From: Spirosoma fluviale
Lineage (GTDB): Bacteria > Bacteroidota > Bacteroidia > Cytophagales > Flexibacteraceae
Assembly (NCBI GenBank): GCA_945883425.1
Contig: CAMCXM010000008.1
Span: 1-52,633, forward strand
Reading direction: 5' to 3'
Length of the DNA stretch: 52,633 nucleotides
Each line of letters begins with the position of its first letter. The stretch's first letter is position 1. Shown here one piece after another: positions 7,422-16,559 of the stretch. Made by a program: the position numbers and the translations under genes. The notes beneath the pieces were generated by a model, which saw nothing but the letters and a program-made list of their open reading frames with translations, ran no database searches and was not told where the DNA came from.

Positions 7422-8528
7422 GTGGCCGAAAATTACTATCAGATACTGGGGGTGGGAATCCGGGCCACACCTGAAGAAATCAAATCGGCTTATAAACGGC
7501 TGGCGCTGAAGCATCATCCCGATGTAAACCAGGGTTCGAAACAACACGAAGAGCGATTCAAACAAGTTCTGGAAGCCTACCAGACACTTTCGGATCCGTC
7601 TAAAAAAGACCTCTACGATCTCCGGTTATTTTATAAACTGTATCAGGCAAATCAATCATCCTCAAAACAACCATCTCCAGACCCGGCCTATCGGGGAGTA
7701 CCCAAAACAAGGAGAGAGAAAGAAAGAGAGGAATACCAGAGACGCCGTCCTGATAGAGAAGCCTACCGGAAATACACCGGCCCACCGATTCGTGAAAAAG
7801 TGACGGTCCATTCATTTGCTCTCACACTTCTGGTGATCGGATGTTTTGTCATGTTGTTTTTGTGGTTTGGGGATATGATGAACCGTTACACAGCCAAAGA
7901 CCATTTATCAAGAGGAGATTTTGCCACGGCCCTCGAATTTGACGAAACCTATGCCGATGCCTATTTCGCCCGGTACCAATATCTAAAAACCGTCACCACC
8001 AAATTGCCACTGCTGATGCGGGACCTGAACAATGCCATCCGGTATGGCGATGAGCCCCGATCGCAATGGTACATCGAGCGGGCCGAAGTGTACTATCGAA
8101 TGGATAGTGTTGACAAAACCCGCGACGACCTGATAACGGCCCGAATCATCAATCCGGCATCCGATACGGCGGCTTTTTATCTGGGTGAACTGTTTTCTGA
8201 TGAATTCAACAATAAACAGAAGGCCCTCTCCTATTACGACACCACCCTCCGGATCAATTCCCGGTTTTATCCGGCACTGTACGGGAAAGCACTGATGTTG
8301 TACCAGTTGAAACGGCTCCCGCAGGCGCTCATTGCGTTCAACGATTGTATGAAACAGATGCCAGACGACAAACGATTGTATTTTTTCAGAGGATCGGTTT
8401 CGTTGGCTTTGGGTGACAGTGTTTCGGCCTGCACTGATCTTGACCAATCACTCACCATGGGCATGGAAGAAGCCAAACCGCTGGTCGATTCGTATTGCAG
8501 CAAGGTTGCGATCCGGTATCAGCCTTAG
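7422..8528 (+). CDS. J-domain protein with a transmembrane segment and TPR repeats
   Basis: Residues 1-66 form a J-domain with the diagnostic HPD tripeptide (LALKHHPDVNQG), which in this family stimulates the ATPase of a DnaK-type Hsp70. A basic linker (about 85-125, rich in RREKEREEYQRRRP) is followed by one hydrophobic helix, ALTLLVIGCFVMLFLWFG (about 131-148). The C-terminal 200 residues consist of TPR-like helical pairs. There is no Gly/Phe region or zinc finger, so it is not a DnaJ orthologue. It is probably anchored in the inner membrane with the J-domain in the cytoplasm and the TPRs outside it. The start is GTG. The stop codon abuts the stop of the convergent GT9 gene with no gap. Confidence 0.85.
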   Translation: MAENYYQILGVGIRATPEEIKSAYKRLALKHHPDVNQGSKQHEERFKQVLEAYQTLSDPSKKDLYDLRLFYKLYQANQSSSKQPSPDPAYRGVPKTRREKEREEYQRRRPDREAYRKYTGPPIREKVTVHSFALTLLVIGCFVMLFLWFGDMMNRYTAKDHLSRGDFATALEFDETYADAYFARYQYLKTVTTKLPLLMRDLNNAIRYGDEPRSQWYIERAEVYYRMDSVDKTRDDLITARIINPASDTAAFYLGELFSDEFNNKQKALSYYDTTLRINSRFYPALYGKALMLYQLKRLPQALIAFNDCMKQMPDDKRLYFFRGSVSLALGDSVSACTDLDQSLTMGMEEAKPLVDSYCSKVAIRYQP

Positions 8529-9590
8529 TTATTCAGAGAGCATTCCCACTGCCTTCGCAAAAACTGTTTGGGCCGAAACCTGTTTCAGACAATCGTTGCT
8601 GGAACAAACCGAATAGTTCCGTCCGTCATAACAAGGCCGGCAATGCAGATTTTCGCCGCCCCATATCCAGGCTGAGTGGGTTTGCAGACTGGCTTTTTCG
8701 TGAGGGATCGTGGGACCAAACAACCCAAGGACAGGACAATTCGCCAGATCGGCCAGATGCAAAGGCCCACTGTCGTGTGTGATCAGGAGATCGGCGGTTT
8801 TCAGCAATAAAATGAAATCATTCAGGCCCGCTTTACCGATGAAATTCTGGTACTCGATCCCTTCAAAATGCTCAAGAACCCAAAGATCTGACGGAGCCCC
8901 TGTGAGAATGAGTTCGTATCCATTTTGTGTCAAAAGCAGAGCCAGTTCTCTGTAACGGTTCACCGGCCATCTTCGTAAATCGTCATCCCGAAGCAGGTTT
9001 TTCGCACCACCACACGACAGGGCAATGCGTTTTTTACCTGTGTTCTGTCTGGAATGGAGGTTTTCAAAACCTGTATTCTGGTAGCTGAATGTTGGATAGG
9101 AAAGATCAAACTGAAAGGGGCCGTCCGAATTTTCGAAGGTCTGGATGTAGTCCCAGGAATGATGGCGACCGGGAATGGGATTTTGTCGTTTAGCCGGATT
9201 GCGTTCGAAGCGATCCGTCCTTTTTGATGAAGCCGGAAGGAGGAGCAACCTGTACAGATTGCTGTAATAGAAATAGAGGGTTCGGTCGAAATTCCGGAAA
9301 CCGAGTTTCTTCCAGACGGAAAGAATGGTGGAAATCCGGGCGAAAGGCGAACCCGTCATCAGACTTTTCTCATCCACTTCCAGCACCTCATCAATGTCGG
9401 GAAACTGACGCAACATCGGAGCGACCTGTGAACCACATAGCCACGTTATTCGGGCGCCCGGATGCTTTTTCCGGATGTGCGCCACCAAAGGAAGGCACAT
9501 CACCACGTCTCCAATGGCCCCGATTTTAACGATGAGAATGTTCAAGCTCTGAAAGATTAAGGATTCCGTCTGAAAGGAATTTGCCTGCAA
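8529..9590 (-). CDS. Glycosyltransferase family 9 (ADP-heptose:LPS heptosyltransferase-like)
   Basis: This protein resembles GT9 enzymes that add heptose to the lipopolysaccharide inner core. The N-terminus has ILIVKIGAIGDVVMCLPL, the classic acceptor-domain opening. The central part has SCGGAKNLLRDDDLRRWP. The donor-binding side has LLITHDSGPLHLADLANCPVLGLFGPT, the GT9 signature. The ATG at 9590 adds 17 residues before the conserved NILIVK. A TTG at 9545 begins exactly at NILIVK and may be the true start. The sugar donor cannot be fixed from sequence. Confidence 0.88.
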   Translation of the reverse strand: MQANSFQTESLIFQSLNILIVKIGAIGDVVMCLPLVAHIRKKHPGARITWLCGSQVAPMLRQFPDIDEVLEVDEKSLMTGSPFARISTILSVWKKLGFRNFDRTLYFYYSNLYRLLLLPASSKRTDRFERNPAKRQNPIPGRHHSWDYIQTFENSDGPFQFDLSYPTFSYQNTGFENLHSRQNTGKKRIALSCGGAKNLLRDDDLRRWPVNRYRELALLLTQNGYELILTGAPSDLWVLEHFEGIEYQNFIGKAGLNDFILLLKTADLLITHDSGPLHLADLANCPVLGLFGPTIPHEKASLQTHSAWIWGGENLHCRPCYDGRNYSVCSSNDCLKQVSAQTVFAKAVGMLSE

Positions 9591-9888
9591 AAGTGCAAGG
9601 TTACCCGAAATACTGGTTTTGATTTTACCATTTGGCTGAAATAATTTTTTCTGACGGTGCCGAATGATGGCTCTAAGGCGTCCGTTCAGAGGAAGTTTGA
9701 TCCGTTTGAGTGGATCGCATCTTTACCAGATTCGGGTGGCAAGGATGAAAAAACAGACGGGAACAACATGCCCAATGGTTCGAAAAATCAACCACTGACG
9801 AAAATTTGGTGTCCGGATTAGAGAAACCTTACGTCTTTTTTTGCTTCTTTGCGGTCGTTCTCCAAGACTGTTTTTATTCCAACAATAC
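9591..9888. other. Divergent intergenic region between GT9 and methyltransferase genes
   Basis: About 300 bases that must carry promoters for both directions. I found no exact TAnnTTTG box, no hairpin of note and no credible small gene. Confidence 0.4.
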
Positions 9889-10803
9889 ATGTTAAAAGAT
9901 ACCATTAAAGGGATTCTCAATAGCCTTCCATACGTTAGCCATCTCAATAAGGAGCTCAGGAAGTATAAAACCTGGTACCCACCGGGGCATTATTACAACC
10001 CACTTGTGAACGCTAAAGAACTGGAATCGTATGCCGATGTTGTATTCGATACGTCCAAAAAGACGATTCATGGAATTGACTTTCAGGAAGAAAAACAACT
10101 GGCGTTGCTGGAGCAACTCATTCCGCAATACAAAGAGCTTCCTTTTCCGGTAGAGCAAACACCTGGATTCCGGTATTTTCTGGGCAACGGGATTTTCTCG
10201 TATTCTGATGGAATCTTTCTGTACATGCTGATGCGGCATTTTCAGCCAAAGCGCATTATTGAAGTTGGTTCCGGACATTCTTCGGCTGTGATGATCGACA
10301 CCAACGAGCGGTTTCTGAACAATCAGACCAAACTTACCTTCATCGAACCTTATCCGGAACGATTGTATTCTTTGCTGAAAGATGCGGATAAGAGCCAGAA
10401 CCGGATTTTCGAAAAACCCATTCAGCAGGTTCCCCTTTCAGAATTTGAGGCACTGGAAGCCGGTGATTTTCTATTTGTTGACAGCAGCCACGTGAGCAAA
10501 ACCGGAAGCGATGTCAACTTTATCTTTTTTGAAGTTCTTCCAAAATTAAAATCGGGTGTGTACATCCATTTTCATGATGTATTTACGCCGATGGAATACC
10601 CAAGAAGCTGGGTGATGAAGCCAAACGACTGGTTTGGGTTCAATGAAATCTACATTCTGAGAGCTTTTCTGATGTACAATCCTGAATTTGAAGTGGTGAT
10701 GTTTAATACATTTCTGGAAGAACACCACGAAGGATGGTTTAAAAAACACATGCCACTTTGCCTTGAAAACAAAGGCGGAAGCATCTGGCTCAGAAGGAAA
10801 TAA
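9889..10803 (+). CDS. Class I SAM-dependent methyltransferase
   Basis: About 304 residues from the preferred ATG at 9889. The same frame can start at a TTG at 9841, adding 16 residues that do not look like the family. The Rossmann motif I is RIIEVGSGHSSAVMID, and the acidic end of strand 2 is FIEPYPERL. A later FLFVDSSHVSKTGSD and YIHFHDVF match the Methyltransf_24-type pattern, in which the acidic/His residues may bind metal. The substrate is unknown. The position next to a GT9 gene suggests, but does not prove, a role in cell-surface glycan modification. Confidence 0.8.
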   Translation: MLKDTIKGILNSLPYVSHLNKELRKYKTWYPPGHYYNPLVNAKELESYADVVFDTSKKTIHGIDFQEEKQLALLEQLIPQYKELPFPVEQTPGFRYFLGNGIFSYSDGIFLYMLMRHFQPKRIIEVGSGHSSAVMIDTNERFLNNQTKLTFIEPYPERLYSLLKDADKSQNRIFEKPIQQVPLSEFEALEAGDFLFVDSSHVSKTGSDVNFIFFEVLPKLKSGVYIHFHDVFTPMEYPRSWVMKPNDWFGFNEIYILRAFLMYNPEFEVVMFNTFLEEHHEGWFKKHMPLCLENKGGSIWLRRK

Positions 10804-10828
10804 GGACTATACACCACGATTTACCACA

Positions 10829-13800
10829 ATGAGATATCTTTTACTACTCGCCTTTCTGGTCACTGGTTTTCTTTCGGAAGCCCAAATCATTCAGGTATAT
10901 GGTTTTCAGGGTGCAGCCGGGAACGAGGCCACATTGCCTCCAAATGGACAACCAACAAACGGAGCACTCAGCAATATCCGTCGGGGAAGTGGTGTGACAG
11001 CAAACCTGGCGGCCAATGCCTTTGGCTCTTTGGGATTTACCACGGCTACCTCATTGGACACAGCTGATTACTACCAGTTTCAAATCAAATCCAACACCGG
11101 ATATGTGCTGAATCTGGATAGCATCGTGGTTTCCGAAAGGCGATCCAACACTGGCATCCGGACGTTTGCTGTACGAAGTAGTCTGGATAATTTTGGATCA
11201 GACCTTTCTGTAATCCAGGTTCCGGATGACAATCTGACCCGCAATAATCAACGGACTTCTCTTGGAGCCGCTTTTAAAAATATCGCTTCTTCCACTACTC
11301 TTGCTTTCCGTTATTATGGCTACGGAGCGGAAGCAGATGCAGGCACATGGCGTCTCGATTCGATCCGGGTATATGGCACGATTTCACAGGGCGGAATGGG
11401 AAATACACCTTCTTTAAAATGGACCGCCAACACAGCAAATGTGGTTGAAGGTTCGCCGATCACTTTGAAATTAAAACTTTCAACTGCAGCCACTTCTGAT
11501 ATTTCATTTAAAGTTGTACAGAAGTCGGGAAATATTACCGGTCCGGATTATTCCATCACAGCGGGTATTTTATCCAATGTCCAAATTCTGACTGGAAGCG
11601 ATTCCGCAAAATTTATTTTAAACGCGACTGAGGATGGATTGGCTGAACAAACGGAAACAGCTGTCTGGGCGATTCGTCCTATTTCAACAGGCTTTACAAT
11701 CGATGCCGATTCTCTTTTGAATTTGTCCATTCAGGATATTACCACTACCCCATCCTTTCCACCTACCCGCACAATCGCTCAGGTACGTGGAAACAACACA
11801 GGCAATGCGGCTGATTCAACCGGACGCAATGTTCGTTTGTTCGGAACCGTTTATGGCGTGAACCAACGCTTAACCACTGTTGGCGGTGGCTACCAAATGT
11901 ATCTTCGTGATGCGACAGGCGGTATCGGAATTTTCAAAACATCCAGCTTTGCCAACATTCCTGTCCTTAAAGAAGGCGATTCGGTAAAAGTAATGGGAAC
12001 CATCAATGTGTTCCGTGGATTGAGTCAGATCACGCCAGATTCAATGGTAATCCTGGCAACCGGACGGAGCCTGAAAAATCCAACCGTTGCGCTTAAGGTA
12101 AACGAGTCACTGGAATCTGACCTGGTCCGCATCAATGGTGTTAATCTTGTAGATCCAACCAAATGGACAACCGGTGTGGGTGCAACAGGATTCACTGTCA
12201 AAGTTTTCAAAGGAACCGACACAACCGATGTTCGCATCGATAATGATTGCCCACTTTATGCCCAGCCTGCTCCAACCGGAACGTTTGACATTGTCGGAAT
12301 GGGTTCCCAATTCAGCGTGACCACAACCGCCCCATGGAATGGAGGGTATCAGTTGATTCCAAGAAAACTGGCGGACGTTATCACGACTCCGGTCGTAACA
12401 TCTAAGCCGAAAGTGACGTTCTCCTCAACTTCACTTACCATAACAGAAAGTAACAACTTCGAATTCGCTCCGATAGTGATGAGTGGTGCACCATCTGTGT
12501 TAACAACTCCAACCATTTATTTCAAAGGAGGAACAGCATCCGCAGGCACTGATTATGTCGAGTCAAATCCTCCTTCCGCTTTGATTGGGCCATTCACATC
12601 ACTGGCGGCTGATTTATCGGTTCAGTTCATCGACGATGTCGTTTTTGAAAACACCGAAACATTGACTATGGTCCTTCGCAAATCAGGACTTCCTTCGGAT
12701 ACCGCCTATGAAATCGGAGCCGATTCGATTTTCACGTTCACCATCACCGATAACGACATTCAGACAAACGAGCCGTTTCCTCCAACCCGAAAAATCGCGG
12801 AAATCAGAGGAAACAACACCGGCAACCAGGCGGATTCGGTTGGAAAGTCGTTCCGTGTATATGGAACTGTATATGGATTGAACCAGCGCACAGCGGGAGC
12901 AGGTTATCAAATGTTCATCCGCGATGAAACGGGCGGTATTGGGATTTTCAAGACCTCAACCGTAAGCGGAATTCAAAACCTCACCGAAGGAGACTCCATC
13001 AAAATCATGGGGAAAGTCGAAGTGTTCCGGGGTTTGAGTCAGATCAATCCGGATTCCATAGTCCGATTTGCCACCAACCGTCCGATTATAAATCCTGACG
13101 TTGTTTCCAACATTGGAGAAACGGAAGAAGCCAAACTGGTTCGCTTCAACAACGTAACCCTGGTGAACCCAGCCGCCTGGACAACCGGAACCGGTCCAAG
13201 TGGATTTACCATCCAGATTACAGACGGTACTAATATCACCGATGTTCGAATCGACAACGATTGTCCACTTTACAATCAGCCCGCCCCAACCGGAGCTTTC
13301 GATTTGATCGGTATGGGCTCGCAGTTTGTTCCCGGAACACCAACTCCGGTTGCTCCGTTCCCTGCGACCGGTTATCAGTTAATCCCTCGTAGAAATTCAG
13401 ATTTGATTCCGACAGGTTCACCATCCGGACCAGTTGCCAGCTTTGCCATCGCATCTCAGTCGGTGGGTGAAACGAACGATACCGTCCGTGTAAATGTTTT
13501 GATTTCCCCAGCTCCGGCTGAGGCTTACAAAATTCAGGTGATTGTAAAAGGAGGAACCGCCACAGGTGGAAGTGATTTCGAAAATCCGGCCACCATCCTG
13601 ATGTTCCCTGCCAATGCGAGCTCGGCTCAATTCAAAATCAAACTGATTGACGATGCCATCCAGGAAGGTGCAGAAACCATTCAATTGGTTTTGCGCAAAG
13701 ACAACGCCGCTGGATTTCCTCCGTTTGCGAGTGTGGGTCTGGATTCGTTGCACATCGTCACCATTCTGGCCAATGACGGGTCCACTCAGGAGCCGTTCCC

Positions 13801-14683
13801 TCCTACCCGCACCATTGCCGTGATCAGAGGAAATAACACAGGTAATCAGGCGGATTCCGTTGGAAAGAATGTCCGGATTTATGGAACCATTTATGGATTG
13901 AACCAGCGACTGACTCCAGCCGGAGCCGGTTATCAGATGTTCATCCGCGATGCCACAGGCGGAATCGGGGTTTTCAAAACCAGCTTTGCGAGTGGAATCT
14001 CCACATTGACAGAAGGCGACTCGGTGAAAATCATGGGAACCATTGCCGTTTTCCGTGGACTGAGTCAGATTACGCCGGATTCGATGGTGTTGCTGGCAAC
14101 CAATCGTCCGATTAAAACACCCACAGCTGTAACGGTATTGGATGAACTTAAGGAAGCCGATCTGGTCATTTTGAATGGTCCATTGACATTGGTTGATCCA
14201 ACCGCCTGGACAACCGGAACCGGTGCATCCGGATTCACAGTAAAAGTGACCGACGGAGCCAATGTAACGGATGTTCGGATTGACAACGATTGTGAACTCT
14301 ATACTCAGGTAGCCCCGACTTCTCCGTTTACATTGACCGGTATGGGAAGTCAGTTTGCCACAGGTACTGCACCTTGGGTTGGAGGCTACCAATTGATTCC
14401 AAGAAGAGCATCGGATCTGCAGATCATCGATGGCGTTGATCCGGTTTGCTTGTGTAAAGTTGATCTGAAGGCGATGCCAAATCCGGGCAACACTTCCTTG
14501 ACATTGAGCACCAAAGAGAAATCTGGTTACCACTACACCATCTACAACAGTTTGGGCCAGAAGGTATATCAGATCAATGACGCAGATGCCAACGAAACCA
14601 TCCGCACCGAAAACTGGGCAGCCGGAATTTATACCGTCAAAGTTCAGGAAACAGGACGGGTGATTCGCTGGATAAAGAAATAG
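10829..14683 (+). CDS. Large secreted T9SS-sorted protein with Calx-beta and OB-like repeats
   Basis: About 1,284 residues. The ATG at 10829 starts a clear signal peptide (MRYLLLLAFLVTGFLSEAQ). The frame stays open upstream into the methyltransferase gene, but that part is not a leader. Order: an N-terminal jelly-roll-like domain (about 20-200); then three units, each a Calx-beta-like domain followed by an OB-like domain; then a T9SS type A sorting domain from about residue 1,212 (KAMPNPGNTSLTL, ending GRVIRWIKK). The OB-like domains begin with near-identical FPPTRTIAxxRGNNTGN at about residues 310, 649 and 989. It is probably exported through T9SS and attached to, or released from, the cell surface. 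No catalytic motif was recognised. Confidence 0.85.
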   Translation: MRYLLLLAFLVTGFLSEAQIIQVYGFQGAAGNEATLPPNGQPTNGALSNIRRGSGVTANLAANAFGSLGFTTATSLDTADYYQFQIKSNTGYVLNLDSIVVSERRSNTGIRTFAVRSSLDNFGSDLSVIQVPDDNLTRNNQRTSLGAAFKNIASSTTLAFRYYGYGAEADAGTWRLDSIRVYGTISQGGMGNTPSLKWTANTANVVEGSPITLKLKLSTAATSDISFKVVQKSGNITGPDYSITAGILSNVQILTGSDSAKFILNATEDGLAEQTETAVWAIRPISTGFTIDADSLLNLSIQDITTTPSFPPTRTIAQVRGNNTGNAADSTGRNVRLFGTVYGVNQRLTTVGGGYQMYLRDATGGIGIFKTSSFANIPVLKEGDSVKVMGTINVFRGLSQITPDSMVILATGRSLKNPTVALKVNESLESDLVRINGVNLVDPTKWTTGVGATGFTVKVFKGTDTTDVRIDNDCPLYAQPAPTGTFDIVGMGSQFSVTTTAPWNGGYQLIPRKLADVITTPVVTSKPKVTFSSTSLTITESNNFEFAPIVMSGAPSVLTTPTIYFKGGTASAGTDYVESNPPSALIGPFTSLAADLSVQFIDDVVFENTETLTMVLRKSGLPSDTAYEIGADSIFTFTITDNDIQTNEPFPPTRKIAEIRGNNTGNQADSVGKSFRVYGTVYGLNQRTAGAGYQMFIRDETGGIGIFKTSTVSGIQNLTEGDSIKIMGKVEVFRGLSQINPDSIVRFATNRPIINPDVVSNIGETEEAKLVRFNNVTLVNPAAWTTGTGPSGFTIQITDGTNITDVRIDNDCPLYNQPAPTGAFDLIGMGSQFVPGTPTPVAPFPATGYQLIPRRNSDLIPTGSPSGPVASFAIASQSVGETNDTVRVNVLISPAPAEAYKIQVIVKGGTATGGSDFENPATILMFPANASSAQFKIKLIDDAIQEGAETIQLVLRKDNAAGFPPFASVGLDSLHIVTILANDGSTQEPFPPTRTIAVIRGNNTGNQADSVGKNVRIYGTIYGLNQRLTPAGAGYQMFIRDATGGIGVFKTSFASGISTLTEGDSVKIMGTIAVFRGLSQITPDSMVLLATNRPIKTPTAVTVLDELKEADLVILNGPLTLVDPTAWTTGTGASGFTVKVTDGANVTDVRIDNDCELYTQVAPTSPFTLTGMGSQFATGTAPWVGGYQLIPRRASDLQIIDGVDPVCLCKVDLKAMPNPGNTSLTLSTKEKSGYHYTIYNSLGQKVYQINDADANETIRTENWAAGIYTVKVQETGRVIRWIKK

Positions 14684-14702
14684 GGAAACAATCTCTCAAA
14701 AA

Positions 14703-14738
14703 GAAAAAAAGCCATGCCAGACGGTGTGGCTTTTTTGT
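14703..14738 (+). terminator. Rho-independent terminator after the T9SS repeat protein
   Basis: A perfect 10-bp stem AAAAAAGCCA / TGGCTTTTTT (14705-14714 and 14727-14736) with a 12-base loop ends in a T-run, 22 bases past the stop codon. Confidence 0.8.
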
Positions 14739-14789
14739 TGGGGAGAAGTGCGATGATAAACCGCGAAAGATTATCAGCCTGCCTGTAGC

Positions 14790-14930
14790 TAAACTTCCCC
14801 AAGGGGACAAACGTTATTGAAAAACCAGATCTCGTCTGGCCTTTCAATATTTCGTGCCCATAGGCACTTAATGATCTTTCAATTTGGTGTTTCTACCGAT
14901 CGTTGGGTCCCCAAGGGGATGAATTCCATT
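14790..14930. repeat. Dispersed palindromic repeat units (TCCCCAAGGGGA / GTGCCcataGGCAC)
   Basis: The 12-base palindrome TCCCCAAGGGGA occurs twice (14796-14807 and 14908-14919). Between them lies GTGCC-CATA-GGCAC (14854-14867), then a TTTCTACCGATCGTTGGG stretch. The alternation of a GTGCC/GGCAC hairpin, an AT-rich spacer, TTTCTACCGAT and a TCCC/GGGA hairpin resembles non-coding repeat units I know from environmental Bacteroidota genomes. No gene is visible in the whole 14739-15010 stretch. Confidence 0.5.
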
Positions 14931-15016
14931 TCAAACCTGAAACACAATTGTTTTGCCTACCAATCAATTATCCCATCCAAACATAATCCAATCCCCTTTC
15001 GCAATTTCCCGACATA

Positions 15017-15046
15017 AAAAAACCGGCACTAAACCGGTTTTAAAAA
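15017..15046 (-). terminator. Terminator of the ferredoxin gene
   Basis: The stem AAAACCGG / CCGGTTTT (15019-15026 and 15034-15041) has a 7-base loop. On the minus strand it is followed by a run of seven T. It begins 6 bases after the ferredoxin stop codon. Confidence 0.8.
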
Positions 15047-15400
15047 TTATGCTGTTTCGTTGTGAAGCCATTGCTTTTTGGCAAGCAACTCCTCTTTGGT
15101 TTCCCGCCAGTCCGGATCGTCGACACAGCAATCGACCGGACAAACCGCCGCACACTGGGGCTCCTCATGAAAGCCGGTGCACTCGGTGCATTTGTCGCTT
15201 ACTATGTAGTAAAATTCGTCTGATACCGGGGTTTGTTTGTCGGTTCCGGAAGCAGAAGTTCCGTCCGGAAAGTCAACCTTTGTTAGCTTTGTGCCACCGC
15301 CCCAGGTCCAGTCCATACCGCCTTCATAAATGGCAGTGTTTGGACATTCCGGTTCGCAGGCGCCACAATTGATACATTCATCCGTTATAATAATTGCCAT
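15047..15400 (-). CDS. 2[4Fe-4S] ferredoxin
   Basis: A small 117-residue electron carrier. The first cluster motif is [12 protein letters not shown] near residues 9-20. The second is [21 protein letters not shown], an expanded CxxC-x8-CxxxCP form near residues 73-93, typical of YfhL/Fdx-like bacterial ferredoxins. About 45 residues between the motifs form an inserted loop common in Bacteroidota members. The C-terminus is [14 protein letters not shown]. It is monocistronic, with its own promoter candidate and terminator, and divergent from hemB. Confidence 0.92.
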   Translation of the reverse strand: MAIIITDECINCGACEPECPNTAIYEGGMDWTWGGGTKLTKVDFPDGTSASGTDKQTPVSDEFYYIVSDKCTECTGFHEEPQCAAVCPVDCCVDDPDWRETKEELLAKKQWLHNETA

Positions 15401-15412
15401 TCCCTAATCGCG

Positions 15413-15420
15413 TATTTTTG
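15413..15420 (+). promoter_or_regulatory. Possible -7 box (TATTTTTG) for hemB
   Basis: An exact TAnnTTTG match on the plus strand, about 115 bases before the hemB start. It lies between the divergent ferredoxin and hemB genes. No convincing -33 partner is seen, and the leader would be long. Confidence 0.3.
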
Positions 15421-15426
15421 AGACAA

Positions 15427-15434
15427 CAAAAGTA
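15427..15434 (-). promoter_or_regulatory. Candidate -7 box (TACTTTTG) of the ferredoxin gene
   Basis: It matches the Bacteroidota -7 consensus TAnnTTTG exactly on the minus strand and would give a leader of about 20 bases. The -33 element is weak; a TTG-rich stretch lies about 20-23 bases upstream. Confidence 0.45.
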
Positions 15435-15535
15435 AAGGTGAAATTGTTATCATCGAACAATATTTCGTTTTTGTTGAAATATTGACAGCCTGATTCTCAA
15501 TTCATTGACAAAACATAAATAAAAAAACAGTTTTC

Positions 15536-16522
15536 ATGTCAGAATATCTAATGCCGCAACGCCCACGACGGAACCGCAAATCAGCCGCCATTCGATCCGC
15601 CATTTCGGAAACACAGGTCTCGGTGAACAATCTACTCTTCCCGCTTTTTGTGCTTGATGGTCAGAATAAAAAGGAAGAAATCACCTCCATGCCGGGCATT
15701 TACCGGTTTTCAGAAGAATTGATCCTGGCGGAGATCGAAGCCTGCCTCAAACTGGGCGTCAATATGTTTGCCCTCTTTCCGGCCGTTGACGATTCACTAA
15801 AGGACAAAACCGCTACCTATTCCTATGCCCGGGACAATTTCTATTGCCGGATCATCCGCAATGTGAAGGCCCGATTCCCGGAAGCCATGATTCTGACGGA
15901 CGTGGCCATGGACCCGTACAGTTCAGACGGACACGACGGTCTGGTGCGGGACGGAAAAATTCTCAACGATGAAACCCTTCCCATTTTGGGAAATATGGCA
16001 TTGGCGCAGGCTGAAGCAGGTGCCGATATAATCGGACCATCCGATATGATGGACGGACGGGTCGGCTACATTCGAAATGTGCTGGATGAAAACGGATTCA
16101 CGGATGTGTCGATCATGTCGTACACCGCCAAGTATGCCTCCGGATTTTACGGACCTTTCCGTGATGCCCTTTCGTCTGCTCCTAAATTCGGTGATAAGAA
16201 AACCTACCAGATGGATTACGCCAACGTGAAAGAAGCCCTCCTCGAAGCCGAATTAGACGAAGACGAAGGAGCCGATTTCCTGATGGTGAAACCGGCACTC
16301 GCCTATCTCGATGTGATCAAATCGCTGGCCGATGCCTCGCATTTACCGATTGCGGCTTATCAGGTGAGTGGAGAATACGCGATGATAAAAGCAGCGGCCG
16401 AAAAAGGTTGGCTCAACGAGGAAAAGATTGTGGAAGAAACGCTCACTGCCATTAAAAGAGCCGGGGCATCCATCATTCTGACGTATTTTGCACGACAATT
16501 TGCAGAACGGCGGGCTCGCTGA
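15536..16522 (+). CDS. hemB: Delta-aminolevulinic acid dehydratase (porphobilinogen synthase)
   Basis: HemB condenses two 5-aminolevulinate molecules to porphobilinogen in the haem pathway. The 328-residue length is typical. The two active-site lysines lie in SYTAKYASGFYGPFRDA (near residue 200) and in MVKPALAYLDV (near residue 252). The metal-site segment reads DVAMDPYSSDGHDG instead of the cysteine-rich zinc form DVCLCEYTDHGHCG, so it belongs to the Asp-type class usually dependent on Mg rather than catalytic Zn. PSDMMDGRVGYIR and AYQVSGEYAMI are also present. A TonB-dependent receptor gene begins about 37 bases downstream. Confidence 0.97.
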   Translation: MSEYLMPQRPRRNRKSAAIRSAISETQVSVNNLLFPLFVLDGQNKKEEITSMPGIYRFSEELILAEIEACLKLGVNMFALFPAVDDSLKDKTATYSYARDNFYCRIIRNVKARFPEAMILTDVAMDPYSSDGHDGLVRDGKILNDETLPILGNMALAQAEAGADIIGPSDMMDGRVGYIRNVLDENGFTDVSIMSYTAKYASGFYGPFRDALSSAPKFGDKKTYQMDYANVKEALLEAELDEDEGADFLMVKPALAYLDVIKSLADASHLPIAAYQVSGEYAMIKAAAEKGWLNEEKIVEETLTAIKRAGASIILTYFARQFAERRAR

Positions 16523-16559
16523 TCCCGAAACTTTTCGACTCATCAACTACTCTTTCATT

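Noticed and set aside
13418-14533. 371-codon open frame on the minus strand
   Set aside because: Antisense to the repeated OB-like units; its repeats mirror those of the real gene and its composition is unlike a protein.
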